Shown here one piece after another: positions 17,966-27,800 of a stretch of 64,000 bases of DNA. Both the position numbers and the translations under genes were made by a program. The number at the start of each line of letters is the position of its first letter. Within the stretch, counting starts at the first letter, position 1. Source of the stretch: Alphaproteobacteria bacterium (lineage in GTDB: Bacteria > Pseudomonadota > Alphaproteobacteria > Micropepsales > Micropepsaceae); assembly GCA_028871345.1 (NCBI GenBank), contig JAGWNK010000016.1:1-64000 (forward strand). The letters run 5' to 3'. A model generated the notes under the pieces. It was not told where the DNA came from. It saw only the letters and a list, made by a program, of their open reading frames with translations, and did not search any database.

Positions 17966-20900
17966 GGCGCGATCGGGTCCGGCGCGGCCGCGCGCGGCCC
18001 TCGCAGCCGCCGCATCATGCCGTCGAAGTAGATATAGATGACCGGCGTGGTGAACAGCGTGAGAAGCTGACTCACCAGCAGGCCGCCGACGATCGCAATG
18101 CCCAGCGGATGGCGCAGCTCCGAGCCCGTCCCCGAACCCAGCATCAGCGGCAGCGCGCCGAACATGGCCGCCACCGTCGTCATCATGATGGGCCGGAAGC
18201 GCAGCATCGCCGCCTGGTAAATGGCGTCGCGCGGGCTCTTGCCCTCGTGGCGTTCGGCCTCGAGCGCGAAATCGATCATCATGATGGCGTTCTTCTTGAC
18301 GATGCCGATCAACAGGATGATGCCGATGATCGACACCACGTCGAGCTCGTGACCCGTGAGGATGAGCGCGAGCAGCGCGCCGATGCCGGCCGACGGCAGC
18401 GTCGAAAGGATCGTCACGGGGTGGATGAAGCTCTCGTACAGCACGCCCAGCACGATATAGACCGTGACCAGCGCCGCCAGGATCAGCAGGAGCTCGTTGC
18501 CCAGCGTCGACTGGAAGGCCAGAGCCGAGCCCTGGAACGTGGTGCTGATGCTGGCCGGCAGCTGCGCCGCCGCTTCGGCCTGTCTGACCGCGTCGACCGC
18601 CGCCCCCAGCGAGCTGCCGGGCGCCGTGTCGAACGAGAACATCGCCGCCGGGAACTGGCCGAGGTGGTCGTTCTCGAGCGGCTTGGGGGTCGTCACGACG
18701 CGCGCCAGCGCCGACAGCGGCACCTGGCCGCCGCCCGCCGACGGCAGATAGATGTTCGACAGCGCGGCCACCGAGTTCTGGATGTCTGGGCTGGCCTCCA
18801 GGATGACGCGGTACTGGTTCGATTCGGTGAAGATGGTGGATATGATGCGCTGGCCGAAGGCGTCGTAGAGCGCATTGTCGATGGTCGCCGCGGTGATGCC
18901 GAAACGCGCCGCGGTGTCGCGGTCGACCGTGACTACGGCCGACAAGCCGTTGTCGAGGAAGTTCGTGGAGACGTTCGTCAACTCGGGCCGCTGCGCCAGC
19001 TTGGCCAGCAGCCTGGGGACCGCCTGACGAAGCACGGCCGTCGAGGCGCCCTCGATCACAAATTGGTACTGCGCGCGGCTGACCGTCGAATCGATCGTCA
19101 GATCCTGCACCGGCTGCAGATAGAGCGAGATTCCGGGCACCGAGCGCGCCGCCGCCTGAAGCCGTCGCAGTACCGTCTCGAAATCCGAACTGCGCTGGTC
19201 CTTGGGCTTGAGATTGATCAGCAAGCGGCCGCTGTTGAGCGTCGTGTTGGTGCCGTCGACCCCGATGAACGACGACAGGCTCTGCACATCGGGGTCCTTC
19301 CGGATGCTGGTGGCGAGCAGTTCCTGGCGCCGCGCCATCTCCCCGAAGGATACCGTCGGTCCCGCCTGGGTGATGCCCTGGACGAGTCCGGTGTCCTGCA
19401 CCGGGAAGAAGCCCTTGGGAATCGCGACATAGAGCAGCGCCGTGACCACGAGGGTCCCCGCCGCCACCAGGAGCGTGAGCGGCTGGTGATCCAACACCCA
19501 GATCAGCGCCCGGTCGTACTGGGCGACCAACCGGTTGTAATACTCCTCGGCGCGCCGCGCGACCGGCCCCTGGGGCTTGGCCTCGGAGCGGTGGCGCAAG
19601 AGCTTGGCGCACAGCATCGGCACGAGGGTCAGCGACACCACCGCCGAGATCAGGATGGTGATGGCGAGCGTCACCGCGAATTCGCGGAACAGGCGGCCGA
19701 CCACCTCCTGCATGAACAGCAGCGGGATCAGGACGGCGATCAGCGACACCGTCAAAGACACGATGGTGAAGCCGATCTCGCCGGCACCTTTCATCGCCGC
19801 CTCGACCGGGCGCATGCCCTGCTCGAGGTAGCGGCTGATGTTCTCGATCATGACGATGGCATCGTCGACCACGAAGCCGGCGGCGATGGTCAAGGCCATC
19901 AGCGACAGGTTGTTGAGCGAATAGCCGAGCAGATACATGGCGGCAAACGTGCCGACGATGGACAGCGGCACCGACATCGAAGGAATGAATGTGGCCGACA
20001 GGTTGCGCAGGAACAGGAATATCACCAGGACGACCAGCACCACGGCCAGGGTCAGCTCGAACTGCACGTCGGCCACCGAGGCGCGGATGGTGTTGGTGCG
20101 GTCGGTCAGCACGTCCACCTTCATGGAAGCGGGCAGGCTCGCTTCGATCTGCGGCAGAATCTCCTTGACCGAATCCGCCACGCTGATGACGTTGGCGCCG
20201 GGCTGGCGTTGGATGTTGAGCAGGATCGCCGGCGTCGTGTTCATCCAGCTCGACAGCTTGCTGTTCTCGGCGCCCTCGTCGATGGTGGCGACATCCGACA
20301 GGAACACCGGGGCGCCGTTCTTGTAGGCGACGACGATGTGCTTGTACTCCTCGGCCGTCTTGATCTGATCGTTGGCGTTGATGGTGTAAGAGCGCGAGGC
20401 GCCGTCGAAGCTGCCCTTGGGAGCGTTGGAGTTAGCGTTGGCGATCGTGGTCCTGAGGTCGTCGATGTTCAGTCCGTAGGCGGCGAGCGCCTGGATGTTG
20501 GCGCGCACGCGCACGGCGGGACGCTGGCCGCCGTTGATCGACACCAGGCCGACGCCGGGCAGTTGCGAGATCTTCTGCGCGATGCGGGTGTCGGCGATGT
20601 CTTCCACCTGCGTGATCGGCATGGTCTTGGAGTGCACCGCCAGCGTCAGGATCGGCGCATCGGCTGGATTGACCTTGGCGTAGATGGGAGGCGCCGGCAG
20701 GCTCTGCGGCAACAGGTTGCTGCCGGCGTTGATCGCCGCCTGCACTTCCTGCTCGGCCACGTCGAGGCTGAGGCTGAGGTCGAACTGCAAGGTGATGATG
20801 GAGGCGCCGCCCGAGCTGATCGACGACATCTGCTTGAGCCCCGGCATCTGGCCGAACTGACGCTCGAGCGGGGCGGTGACCGACGTCGTCATGACGTCCG

Positions 20901-21066
20901 GGCTGGCGCCCGGCAGGAAGGTCTGCACCTGGATGGTGGGGTAGTCGACCTCAGGCAGCGCGGACAGCGGCAGGAATTTGTAGCCGAGCACGCCCAGAAG
21001 CATGATCGCCGTCATCAGCAGCGACGTCGCCACCGGACGGCTAATGAACGGCCCGGATATGTTCAT
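17962..21066 (-). CDS. mdtB: RND efflux pump, MdtB-like permease
   Basis: A 1034-residue RND permease starting [20 protein letters not shown]. It has the TM4 acidic pair ([15 protein letters not shown]), [15 protein letters not shown] in TM11 and standard length for MdtB. In MdtABC-type pumps two different permeases form a mixed trimer and export bile salts, novobiocin and similar compounds through an outer-membrane channel. It is followed with a 4-bp overlap by the MdtC-like gene and preceded by the adaptor gene (28-bp gap). No TolC homologue is in the window. Confidence 0.93.
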   Translation of the reverse strand: MNISGPFISRPVATSLLMTAIMLLGVLGYKFLPLSALPEVDYPTIQVQTFLPGASPDVMTTSVTAPLERQFGQMPGLKQMSSISSGGASIITLQFDLSLSLDVAEQEVQAAINAGSNLLPQSLPAPPIYAKVNPADAPILTLAVHSKTMPITQVEDIADTRIAQKISQLPGVGLVSINGGQRPAVRVRANIQALAAYGLNIDDLRTTIANANSNAPKGSFDGASRSYTINANDQIKTAEEYKHIVVAYKNGAPVFLSDVATIDEGAENSKLSSWMNTTPAILLNIQRQPGANVISVADSVKEILPQIEASLPASMKVDVLTDRTNTIRASVADVQFELTLAVVLVVLVIFLFLRNLSATFIPSMSVPLSIVGTFAAMYLLGYSLNNLSLMALTIAAGFVVDDAIVMIENISRYLEQGMRPVEAAMKGAGEIGFTIVSLTVSLIAVLIPLLFMQEVVGRLFREFAVTLAITILISAVVSLTLVPMLCAKLLRHRSEAKPQGPVARRAEEYYNRLVAQYDRALIWVLDHQPLTLLVAAGTLVVTALLYVAIPKGFFPVQDTGLVQGITQAGPTVSFGEMARRQELLATSIRKDPDVQSLSSFIGVDGTNTTLNSGRLLINLKPKDQRSSDFETVLRRLQAAARSVPGISLYLQPVQDLTIDSTVSRAQYQFVIEGASTAVLRQAVPRLLAKLAQRPELTNVSTNFLDNGLSAVVTVDRDTAARFGITAATIDNALYDAFGQRIISTIFTESNQYRVILEASPDIQNSVAALSNIYLPSAGGGQVPLSALARVVTTPKPLENDHLGQFPAAMFSFDTAPGSSLGAAVDAVRQAEAAAQLPASISTTFQGSALAFQSTLGNELLLILAALVTVYIVLGVLYESFIHPVTILSTLPSAGIGALLALILTGHELDVVSIIGIILLIGIVKKNAIMMIDFALEAERHEGKSPRDAIYQAAMLRFRPIMMTTVAAMFGALPLMLGSGTGSELRHPLGIAIVGGLLVSQLLTLFTTPVIYIYFDGMMRRLRGPRAAAPDPIAP

Positions 21067-21094
21067 ATCGCCTGCGCCCGATCAGTCCCGATCA

Positions 21095-22636
21095 TCAGCC
21101 GTGAATCCGGAGGCCGCCGCCGTGTCCGCCGTGGCCGCCCGACATGCTCCTCAACGATGTCTGGCATTCGCTGCTCAGCTTGCCGACGTTGTCCCTGAGA
21201 CACTTCATGACGGCGAAACCCTGGGAGCTGGCGCAGTACTTCTTGATGTCCGCGGCGCATGCCTTCATCAGCTTGGCGCGGCGTTCGGCGCGCGCCCTCT
21301 CGGTGGCGGGAATCGCAGTGGCATTCTGCGCCGCGACGACGCTGGCATCGGCCTTCGGCCCGCTCGGAATGGTGACCTCGGCGCCGTCGCTGAGGCGGTC
21401 GGCACCGTCGGTCACCACGATCTCGCCAGGGTTGAGGCCTTTGAGGACCGCAACGCGGTCATCCTGCTGCGGCCCCAGCGTGATGGTGCGCATCATGGCG
21501 GTGTTCTGCGGCGTGATGACGTACACATAGATCCCCTCGGCTCCGCGCTGGATGGCGGCCGCGGGTACCACGACCTGGTTGCGGTCGGTACGCACCAGCA
21601 GGCGGATATTGACGAACTGGTTGGGGAACAGCGCCCCGTCCGTGTTGTCGAACAAGGCACGCAGCTTGACCGTGCCGGTGGTGGTGTCGATCTGGGTGTC
21701 GACCGCCGAGAGCTTTCCCGTCGCCAGCTTCTCCGCCTGGCTGCGGTCGTAGGCGTCGGCCCGCAGCGTGTCGCCGGCGCGCAGGCGCGTCACCACCTCG
21801 CCGACATTGTCTTCGGGGATGCTGAACAGGACCGACATCGGCTCGAGCTGCGTCACCACCACGATGCCGGTCGTCTGTCCGCTCGTCACGTAGTTGCCGA
21901 TATCGACCTGGCGGATGCCGACGCGGCCCGCCACCGGCGAGACGATCCGCGTGTAGCCGAGATTGATGGCCGCGGTCTCCGCCGCGGCTTTGTCGGCCAT
22001 GACCACGCCCTGGTCCTGCTTGACGAGGGCGGTCTGCGTGTCCAGCACCTGTTGCGACACCGCCTTCTGGGCATAGAGAGCCTGGTCGCGCTTGAGATCG
22101 AGCTCGGCGTTGTTCAGGGCGGCGGTGTCGCGGGCGAGTTGTCCCCGAGCCTGGTCGAGCGCCGCCTGGAAGGAACGGGGGTCGATCTCCGCCAGAAGAT
22201 CCCCGGCCTTGACCAGCTGGCCCTCCTGAAAGTCGATGCGCAGCAACTGTCCCGAAACCTGGGGGCGCACCGTGACGGTCGCCAATGGCGTGACGGTACC
22301 CAAGGCGTTGAGGGTGATGTCGATGTCGCCGCGCACGGCCTTGGCCACGCCCACCGGCTGCGGTCCGTTCTGCCTGAAGCCTGGTCCGCCCGCCTGGTCG
22401 CCCGGCAGGATGGTCCAGATAAAAATGACGAGAAGTATGAGCCCGACGGCGACCCACAGCGTGCGTTCGCCGCCCGGCAGATGGCGAGACGACCAGCCGC
22501 GGACACCGCGGAGGGCATCACCGGCGCGGCTGCCCAACTGATCGCCGGCGCCATGAAGGCGGCGTCGGGCGTCATCCATGTTGCGGCGCGCCTGGTCAGA
22601 GGCGGATTGGAATCGGCTCTGGTCGCTGCTGTTCAT
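21095..22636 (-). CDS. mdtA: MdtA-like membrane-fusion adaptor with cysteine-rich tail
   Basis: A 513-residue periplasmic adaptor of an RND pump. A cytoplasmic N-terminus of about 57 residues precedes one membrane helix (VAVGLILLVIFIWTIL). The biotinyl/HlyD halves, alpha-hairpin and beta-barrel follow (VRPQVSGQLLRIDFQEGQLVKAGD, RIVSPVAGRVGIRQVDIGN). The last 55 residues are unusual: four cysteines (460, 468, 479, 491) in CAADIKKYC...VMKCLRDN...LSSEC, the pattern of the GLG1-type cysteine-rich repeat found in small secreted proteins, then a Gly/His tail. It is first in the three-gene operon. Confidence 0.88.
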   Translation of the reverse strand: MNSSDQSRFQSASDQARRNMDDARRRLHGAGDQLGSRAGDALRGVRGWSSRHLPGGERTLWVAVGLILLVIFIWTILPGDQAGGPGFRQNGPQPVGVAKAVRGDIDITLNALGTVTPLATVTVRPQVSGQLLRIDFQEGQLVKAGDLLAEIDPRSFQAALDQARGQLARDTAALNNAELDLKRDQALYAQKAVSQQVLDTQTALVKQDQGVVMADKAAAETAAINLGYTRIVSPVAGRVGIRQVDIGNYVTSGQTTGIVVVTQLEPMSVLFSIPEDNVGEVVTRLRAGDTLRADAYDRSQAEKLATGKLSAVDTQIDTTTGTVKLRALFDNTDGALFPNQFVNIRLLVRTDRNQVVVPAAAIQRGAEGIYVYVITPQNTAMMRTITLGPQQDDRVAVLKGLNPGEIVVTDGADRLSDGAEVTIPSGPKADASVVAAQNATAIPATERARAERRAKLMKACAADIKKYCASSQGFAVMKCLRDNVGKLSSECQTSLRSMSGGHGGHGGGLRIHG

Positions 22637-22829
22637 GCGAAATCCGATCTGGCGCTGCGGCGCGGGGACGCACGCCCCATCCTTCGGTCAGGGGCGGGGA
22701 CCGCTCGGAGTGGGATAACAAAGTGCCTGCGGGGAAGTATGTCCGAATTGTCGCGAAATGGCAGGCGCGTCGGAGCCCGGCACGGCCCGTCACAGCATCG
22801 CCATGGCCCGATGGATCAGCAGCTGGAAC

Positions 22830-22867
22830 AAAAAGCGAACCGCGCCACAGCTTGGCTGCGGCGCGGT
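22830..22867 (-). terminator. Intrinsic terminator after the IalB genes
   Basis: ACCGCGCC (22839-22846) pairs with GGCGCGGT (22860-22867), with a further CAG/CTG pair inside. On the minus strand a TTTTT run (22830-22834) follows. It separates the IalB pair from the efflux operon. Confidence 0.75.
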
Positions 22868-22886
22868 GTTCAAGAACATCAAAGAG

Positions 22887-23531
22887 TCAATTGGCGCCGG
22901 AATTGTCGGCCGGTGTCGCCGGCGCCTGCGGAGCTACGGCCTTCTGCTTGGCCAGCTCGACAAGCGCGCTATGCGCTTGCGTAAAGCCGTCGAGCGAGAA
23001 CACCAGATTGTATTTGCGCCCGTCCACCGAGACGATCTGCATCTGTGCCTTGGTCGCACGTCCCAAGGTGGCGACCGTCTGGTTGTCGATGGGCATTTCG
23101 ACATAACAGGCCTGCATGTCGCAACGGCGGAAATGCAGGACTCCGGAATTGTAGGTGTCGGAATTCAGCACCAGACCGTTCTGCAGCGCGACGCCCAGCG
23201 GCACGGAGATCTGCATGATGTGCTCGTCGCGCGAGGGGACATAGGCGAGCAGCACGCCGAGGATGCGCTGTCCGGTCTTCTTGGCGACGCGCAGCTCCAG
23301 CATTTCGCAGGGCGACGCCGACTTGACCGTATAGCAGTGGACCGTCCAGTCGCCGAACACCTTCACGTCCGTGACCTGCGGGGCCTTCGGGGCACCGGCC
23401 TGGGCCGGAGCCGCGGGCGCCGCGGCGGGCTTGGCAGCAGGCTTGGCGACGGCCGCCGACGGGCCGGCCAGAAGTGATATTACGGCAAAGCCGGCAACGA
23501 GCCCGGCAAAACGAGTTCCGACCAAAGTCAT
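22887..23531 (-). CDS. Invasion-associated locus B (IalB) family protein
   Basis: A 214-residue secreted protein. A signal peptide (to about residue 30) is followed by a Pro/Ala/Lys-rich linker, then the IalB core: VFGDWTVHCY, SPCEMLELRV, ISVPLGVALQNGLVL, FRRCDMQACYVEMPID and KYNLVFSLDGFTQA. The paired cysteines are typical. Named for a Bartonella invasion factor, the family is common in free-living alphaproteobacteria, where its role is unclear. Its ATG overlaps the stop of the next paralogue (ATGA), so both are co-translated. Confidence 0.85.
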   Translation of the reverse strand: MTLVGTRFAGLVAGFAVISLLAGPSAAVAKPAAKPAAAPAAPAQAGAPKAPQVTDVKVFGDWTVHCYTVKSASPCEMLELRVAKKTGQRILGVLLAYVPSRDEHIMQISVPLGVALQNGLVLNSDTYNSGVLHFRRCDMQACYVEMPIDNQTVATLGRATKAQMQIVSVDGRKYNLVFSLDGFTQAHSALVELAKQKAVAPQAPATPADNSGAN

Positions 23532-24139
23532 AGCCACACTCTCCGCCACCAGGACGCGCGCTTCGCTTCATTGTTCAGGAATGCCTTGCGCGCCTCGGCA
23601 AAGCCCTTCGTCGAGAACGGCAGCTCGACCGCCTTGCCGTCGCGCCCGGCCACCGCGATGCCGGCGTCCGAGACGGTGGCGAGCGTCTTCTCCATCTGCG
23701 CGTCGATCGGAATCACCGACAGGCAGCCTTCCTCCGTACACGTCTTGTATTGGAAGACGCGCACCTGGTCGCCGCCCAATTTGAGGCCGAGGCCGGGTTC
23801 GAGCAGCACGTTGAGCGGCACCGTCACGGCCAGCACCGTGGCCTTGCTCTTGTCGCGCAACAGCACCAGACGGGCCACCGGCTGATGGGCCTTGGTGTCG
23901 ATGACGTCCTGGCTCATTTCGCAGGAAACGTCCTTCTCTTTGCTGGCAGGGCAAAGAAGGCGCCAGTCCTGGTACATGCTCATGGTGGCGACATCGGCCG
24001 GTCCGGTGAGGACACCGCGTCCGATCCAGCCAGCCATCGCGCCGACCACAAACAAGCCGACAAAGGCTGAAACTTTCACCGCCCAAGGCGGCAAACTACC
24101 GGACCGACCGGACTCCGGCATTGCAGACGTTTCGCTCAT
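23528..24139 (-). CDS. IalB-family protein with N-terminal membrane anchor
   Basis: A 203-residue paralogue of the downstream IalB protein. Instead of a cleavable signal it has a membrane helix at about 20-42 (VKVSAFVGLFVVGAMAGWIG). The core then shows DWRLLCPASKEKDVSCEMSQ, VTVPLNVLLEPGLGLKL, YKTCTEEGCLSVIPID and VELPFSTKGFAEARKAF. It is probably anchored in the inner membrane facing the periplasm. It is the first gene of a two-gene operon ending at the terminator at 22.8 kb. Confidence 0.85.
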   Translation of the reverse strand: MSETSAMPESGRSGSLPPWAVKVSAFVGLFVVGAMAGWIGRGVLTGPADVATMSMYQDWRLLCPASKEKDVSCEMSQDVIDTKAHQPVARLVLLRDKSKATVLAVTVPLNVLLEPGLGLKLGGDQVRVFQYKTCTEEGCLSVIPIDAQMEKTLATVSDAGIAVAGRDGKAVELPFSTKGFAEARKAFLNNEAKRASWWRRVWL

Positions 24140-24188
24140 GTGGTGATTCGCTTCACTCGTGAAGTTGGGCAGGACGAAAATTTCGCCT

Positions 24189-24210
24189 ATCTCATATCTT
24201 TTGATGAGAT
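24189..24210. promoter_or_regulatory. Dyad operator candidate upstream of the IalB pair
   Basis: ATCTCAT (24189-24195) and ATGAGAT (24204-24210) are exact inverted repeats with an 8-nt AT-rich spacer, 50-71 bases before the IalB start. A second small dyad, ATCTT-CGT-AAGAT, follows at 24222-24234. Position and symmetry suggest a regulator site; the regulator is unknown. Confidence 0.4.
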
Positions 24211-24293
24211 GCTCAACGAAAATCTTCGTAAGATGGTTACTCTGAACGCGCCGCGTATGAACTGCGCGCGGATCAAAAAGTCAAGCCAGGCAA

Positions 24294-26435
24294 TCACCTA
24301 CGCAATACGACAAGGCCGGCAAGACGGACGCCGGACGCGGCCAAGCCGCGCAGAGACCACAACAGCTGGTCCTGCGTCACATCCCCCGACGCAACGATCA
24401 CGGTCTGATCGCACAGTCTGGCCGGGAATGGCGCGGCGATGCCGGCGTCAACGATCACGAGGTCGCAGGACCGGCGGAAATAGTCGAACAGGCGGGCCAT
24501 CTTGGGCAAGGCCCAGACGGCCGGCGCCGCCGGCGCAGCCGACAAGAGCAAGGCCGGAGAACGCCGGTCCCTGAGCAGAACGCGATCCAGGCCCGCCCGG
24601 CCCGCGAGGACGGCGGCAAACCCGGGTACCGCTCCATAGCCGAGCGCACGCGCGAGCGAAGGATAGGCGAGGTCTCCGTCCACCAGAATCGTGCGAAGGC
24701 CGGCCCGGGCGGCCAGCCGCGCCAGGCCGACCGCCAGCGCCGCGCGCAGCGGTTCCGGCCCCGGCGACGCCAGAGCGATGACGCTGCGCCCGCCGCCCTG
24801 CGCCAGCAGCTGGTATAACAGGCGGCCTTCGACGCCCTGCGCATCACCGTCGGCCAGGGCGCCGGAGGCCGGCAGGTCGGCCAGCACCGGAGGCCAGGCT
24901 GTCTGCAGCGGCGCCGGCATTGCGGCCGGCATTGCGGCCATTGGCATCGCCGTGGCGCGCATTGCTGCAGCCGGAGGAACCCTGTCCCCGCGCATATCCC
25001 CCGTCGGCAAGGGTGCCTGCAGGCGTTCCGCCAAGAGAGCGGCAAGGATGCCCAAGAGGAGCCCGAGCGGCAGGGACGCGGCAATGAACAACATGCGGTG
25101 CGGCGAGCTGGGTCCGCTGGGGATCGGCGCCTCGGAGATGACGCGCGCTTCGGGGATCTGGATATCGTCCTGATCCTGCACGGCGCGCAGCCGCGTGACG
25201 AACGATTCGTACATCGCACGCGTCGAGGCCAGGTCGGCCTCGAGTGCGTTCAGCCGGATGCGGGCGACGTTCTCGACGCGCGCCTGCTTCTCGACTTGCG
25301 CCAGACTCGCCTGGATCGATCCGACATGGGCGCGCGCCACGGCCAGGTCGTTGGCGATCGATCCTGAGATGCGCCGGACCTCCTCCGCGATCTTGCCTTC
25401 GAGGTCGCGCTTCTGGGCGCGGATCGCCTGCATCTTCGGATGATTGGGACCGTAGCGGGTCAGCAAATCGCCCTCTTCGCGGATCAATTCGGTCTGCTGC
25501 GTGCGCAGCTGGACGATCAGCGGCGAGGCGACGATCTGGGAAACGTCCGAGGCGTTGCCGCTCTTCATCAGGGCCTGGACGCCGTCGTAGGCGGCCTTCT
25601 TCTCGGCGAGGTCGGAGCGGGCCGCTACCAGCTGGGCGTTGATCGCCACCAGTTGCTGATCCACCAGCGAATTGCCTTGCGCCGACTCCACCAGATTGTG
25701 CTCGGTCTTGTAGGCTTCGACCGCGGCCTCCTGGTTCTGAACCTGTTGCGCCAGCTGGCGCATGCGCTCGCTCAGCCATTGCGCCGCCTGGCGCGAGGCT
25801 TCGATCTTCGTGCGCACCTGATCGCGGGTGTAGCTCTGGGCCAGCGTGTTGGCGATCAGGGCCGCCTTGGCGGGATCGCGCGACGAGAAGGTGACGTTGA
25901 TCGTGGTCGACAGCCCCAGCGCGGACACGTCAAGGCGGTTGAGAAAAGCGCTGATGATGGTGTCGCGCTCGTAGTCGGGCGACGACCTGCGATCGGCGGC
26001 AAACCACTGTCTCGGATCGACCAGCCCGACGACGACCGAGATAGCCGATGGGCCGGCAAGCGCCGGATTGAATTCGGGATCGTCATAGAGCTTGAGCTTG
26101 CCGATCACGCGCAGCGCCAGGTCGCGCGAGGTCAGCATCTGGATCTGGTTCTGCACCGAAGGCTGGTCGGTCGGAAGCGACGACAACACCGACGAAAGGT
26201 CGGCCACGGTGTTCTTGCGCTGATCCAGCATGACCTCGGCGGAAGTGGCGTACATGATCGGCAGCGACATCATGACGACGGCGGTGACGGCCACCACCGC
26301 GAGCGTCACGTTGCGAATCAGGGCGCGTCGCTCGTCGAGCAACCGCAGGAAATCGGAGAAGCCGAACGGCTGATCGCCGGAGGCGGGTGTCACAGAGGAG
26401 ACTGGCGCAGTTCGGGTCATGGAACGGGTGATCAC
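24294..26435 (-). CDS. Polysaccharide chain-length/export protein (Wzc-like) with degenerate kinase domain
   Basis: A 713-residue inner-membrane protein. Helix 1 is at about 45-65, a large periplasmic Wzz domain with coiled coils follows, and the Pro-rich PEARVISEAPIPSGPSSPHR region leads into helix 2 (MLFIAASLPLGLLLGILAALL). The cytoplasmic BY-kinase-like domain (from about 550) keeps a Walker A'-like VDGDLAYPSL (585-594) and Walker B VIVDAG (660-665). The P-loop position reads ASPGPEPLRAA, without the GK(S/T), and there is no C-terminal tyrosine cluster. It probably controls chain length without kinase activity. The start is uncertain (GTG 26435 or ATG 26420). Confidence 0.8.
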   Translation of the reverse strand: MITRSMTRTAPVSSVTPASGDQPFGFSDFLRLLDERRALIRNVTLAVVAVTAVVMMSLPIMYATSAEVMLDQRKNTVADLSSVLSSLPTDQPSVQNQIQMLTSRDLALRVIGKLKLYDDPEFNPALAGPSAISVVVGLVDPRQWFAADRRSSPDYERDTIISAFLNRLDVSALGLSTTINVTFSSRDPAKAALIANTLAQSYTRDQVRTKIEASRQAAQWLSERMRQLAQQVQNQEAAVEAYKTEHNLVESAQGNSLVDQQLVAINAQLVAARSDLAEKKAAYDGVQALMKSGNASDVSQIVASPLIVQLRTQQTELIREEGDLLTRYGPNHPKMQAIRAQKRDLEGKIAEEVRRISGSIANDLAVARAHVGSIQASLAQVEKQARVENVARIRLNALEADLASTRAMYESFVTRLRAVQDQDDIQIPEARVISEAPIPSGPSSPHRMLFIAASLPLGLLLGILAALLAERLQAPLPTGDMRGDRVPPAAAMRATAMPMAAMPAAMPAPLQTAWPPVLADLPASGALADGDAQGVEGRLLYQLLAQGGGRSVIALASPGPEPLRAALAVGLARLAARAGLRTILVDGDLAYPSLARALGYGAVPGFAAVLAGRAGLDRVLLRDRRSPALLLSAAPAAPAVWALPKMARLFDYFRRSCDLVIVDAGIAAPFPARLCDQTVIVASGDVTQDQLLWSLRGLAASGVRLAGLVVLRR

Positions 26436-26579
26436 CAGCGTCCGGCCGGCAGTGAGCCGTCCGTTCGAGTCTCCGGTGTAGTCCGTGAGGGGCTGACGAA
26501 TGGTTAACGCCGCGAGGTCCTGTCAACCGCGTGCGCTCCGGACAGGGCCGACCGGCGCCCTCTCGCCCGGGGGCTGGGG

Positions 26580-27734
26580 TTAAGAAACGGCCCCGCGGAC
26601 GACGGCAGGATGCGGCGGCCAGAGCGGCGCAGACGCATCCGCACGAACAGCCTCCACCAGTCCTGGATCATCCCCCGGGAAATCGTAATACGCCCCTGCC
26701 TGGCCGTCCCCGGCGGCACGGGGAAAGAGCGCGATCACGGGCTTGGAGGTCACAGGCGGCCGGGCGGGCAGGTCCAGAAGCGCCGCAGGCAGGTCGTGGC
26801 CGGGGCCGAGCGCGAGATGGCAGATCTGGGTGGCGCGCGGGTTGATCTCGATCAGATGGGCCCGGCCCGCCTCGTCGCGCATGAAGTCGAAGCCTTGCAG
26901 GCCGCTGAGACGAAATCGGCGCACCAGGCGCCGGGCGGCTTCCGCCATCTGCGGGCAATCGGTGCGCCGCATGACGGTGGCGGGTCCGGCGGCGCCGCGC
27001 CAGGAGACGACATCCATGTGCAGCGCGGCCAAGACCTCGCCGTCGCGGCAGGCCACGGCGCTGGTGGCGGGGCGGCCGTCGATGAAGGCCTGCACGATGA
27101 CATCGGCCTTGCGAGGGTGCGTGGCGTCGAGCAGGAAATGCGGGTCCCGCCGCAAGACCGAGCGCGCCAGACTGCGCAGCCGCGACGGCGGCCCTGCGAG
27201 ACGCCAATAGGCCTGCAACGCCTCGTCATGCGTGCGGACGACGGCGACGCCGTCGCCGCCCCAGCTGCCTTCCGCCTTCAGCACCGCAGGCAGGCCCACA
27301 GCCTCGATGGCGCGCGGGAGATCGCATTCGTCCTGCAAGGCGATCGTCTGTGGCGCTTCGACATGCTCGTCATGAGCGGTCGCAACAGCGCGGGCCCGCG
27401 CCATCATCACCGGATAGGCGTCAAGCGGTCCGAAAGAGCGCGTCAATCGTCTCCGCGCCTCCGCGTCCGCCTCTGCCAGCGACAGCAGCAGCACCAAGGC
27501 GCGATCGTCGCAGGCGACGATACGATCAGGTTCCGAGCTGCGAATCGCCGCAGCAAGTGATGACAGCCCGCGCAGCGGACGATAGGCATGGCCGCGCGTC
27601 AGATAGCGGCTGGCAGCGATCGGATGGCCGGCGGGAAACACCGCCTCGACGCTGCAGCCGAGCGCCGCGAGAGCGCCCGCCAGCCGTGCAGCGGAAGGCC
27701 ATTTGACGGTGGTTGCCAGCAGAATGCGCGCCAT
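26580..27734 (-). CDS. ATP-grasp family ligase-like protein
   Basis: A 384-residue cytoplasmic protein with an ATP-grasp fold of the carbamoyl-phosphate-synthase type. An N-terminal Rossmann-like part (ARILLATTVKWPSAARLAGAL) precedes VLKAEGSWGGDGVAVV (ATP-binding loop), VIVQAFIDGRPATSAVAC, GLQGFDFMRDE and the metal-binding HLIEINPRATQICHLA. Such enzymes join a carboxylate to an amine or thiol. Its place inside the polysaccharide cluster suggests it attaches an amino acid or other acyl substituent to the polymer, but that is inference. Confidence 0.75.
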   Translation of the reverse strand: MARILLATTVKWPSAARLAGALAALGCSVEAVFPAGHPIAASRYLTRGHAYRPLRGLSSLAAAIRSSEPDRIVACDDRALVLLLSLAEADAEARRRLTRSFGPLDAYPVMMARARAVATAHDEHVEAPQTIALQDECDLPRAIEAVGLPAVLKAEGSWGGDGVAVVRTHDEALQAYWRLAGPPSRLRSLARSVLRRDPHFLLDATHPRKADVIVQAFIDGRPATSAVACRDGEVLAALHMDVVSWRGAAGPATVMRRTDCPQMAEAARRLVRRFRLSGLQGFDFMRDEAGRAHLIEINPRATQICHLALGPGHDLPAALLDLPARPPVTSKPVIALFPRAAGDGQAGAYYDFPGDDPGLVEAVRADASAPLWPPHPAVVRGAVS

Positions 27735-27800
27735 CGCCCGACATTAGGCCGTCAGGGTCAAACATCGATGAACGAAGCCGTCCCGATGTGGCACGCCGAC

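Noticed and set aside
17966-19612. Upstream extension of the MdtC-like frame
   Set aside because: It reads the MdtB-like gene in a wrong frame. The true start is ATG 17965 with a 4-bp overlap.
17947-21198. Open frame of over 1000 codons antisense to the RND permease
   Set aside because: Composition is Arg/His/Asp repeats typical of an antisense frame; the minus strand encodes an intact permease.
22637-22829. Extra small gene before the efflux adaptor
   Set aside because: Open frames here lack start signals. The stretch fits a promoter and leader for the efflux operon.
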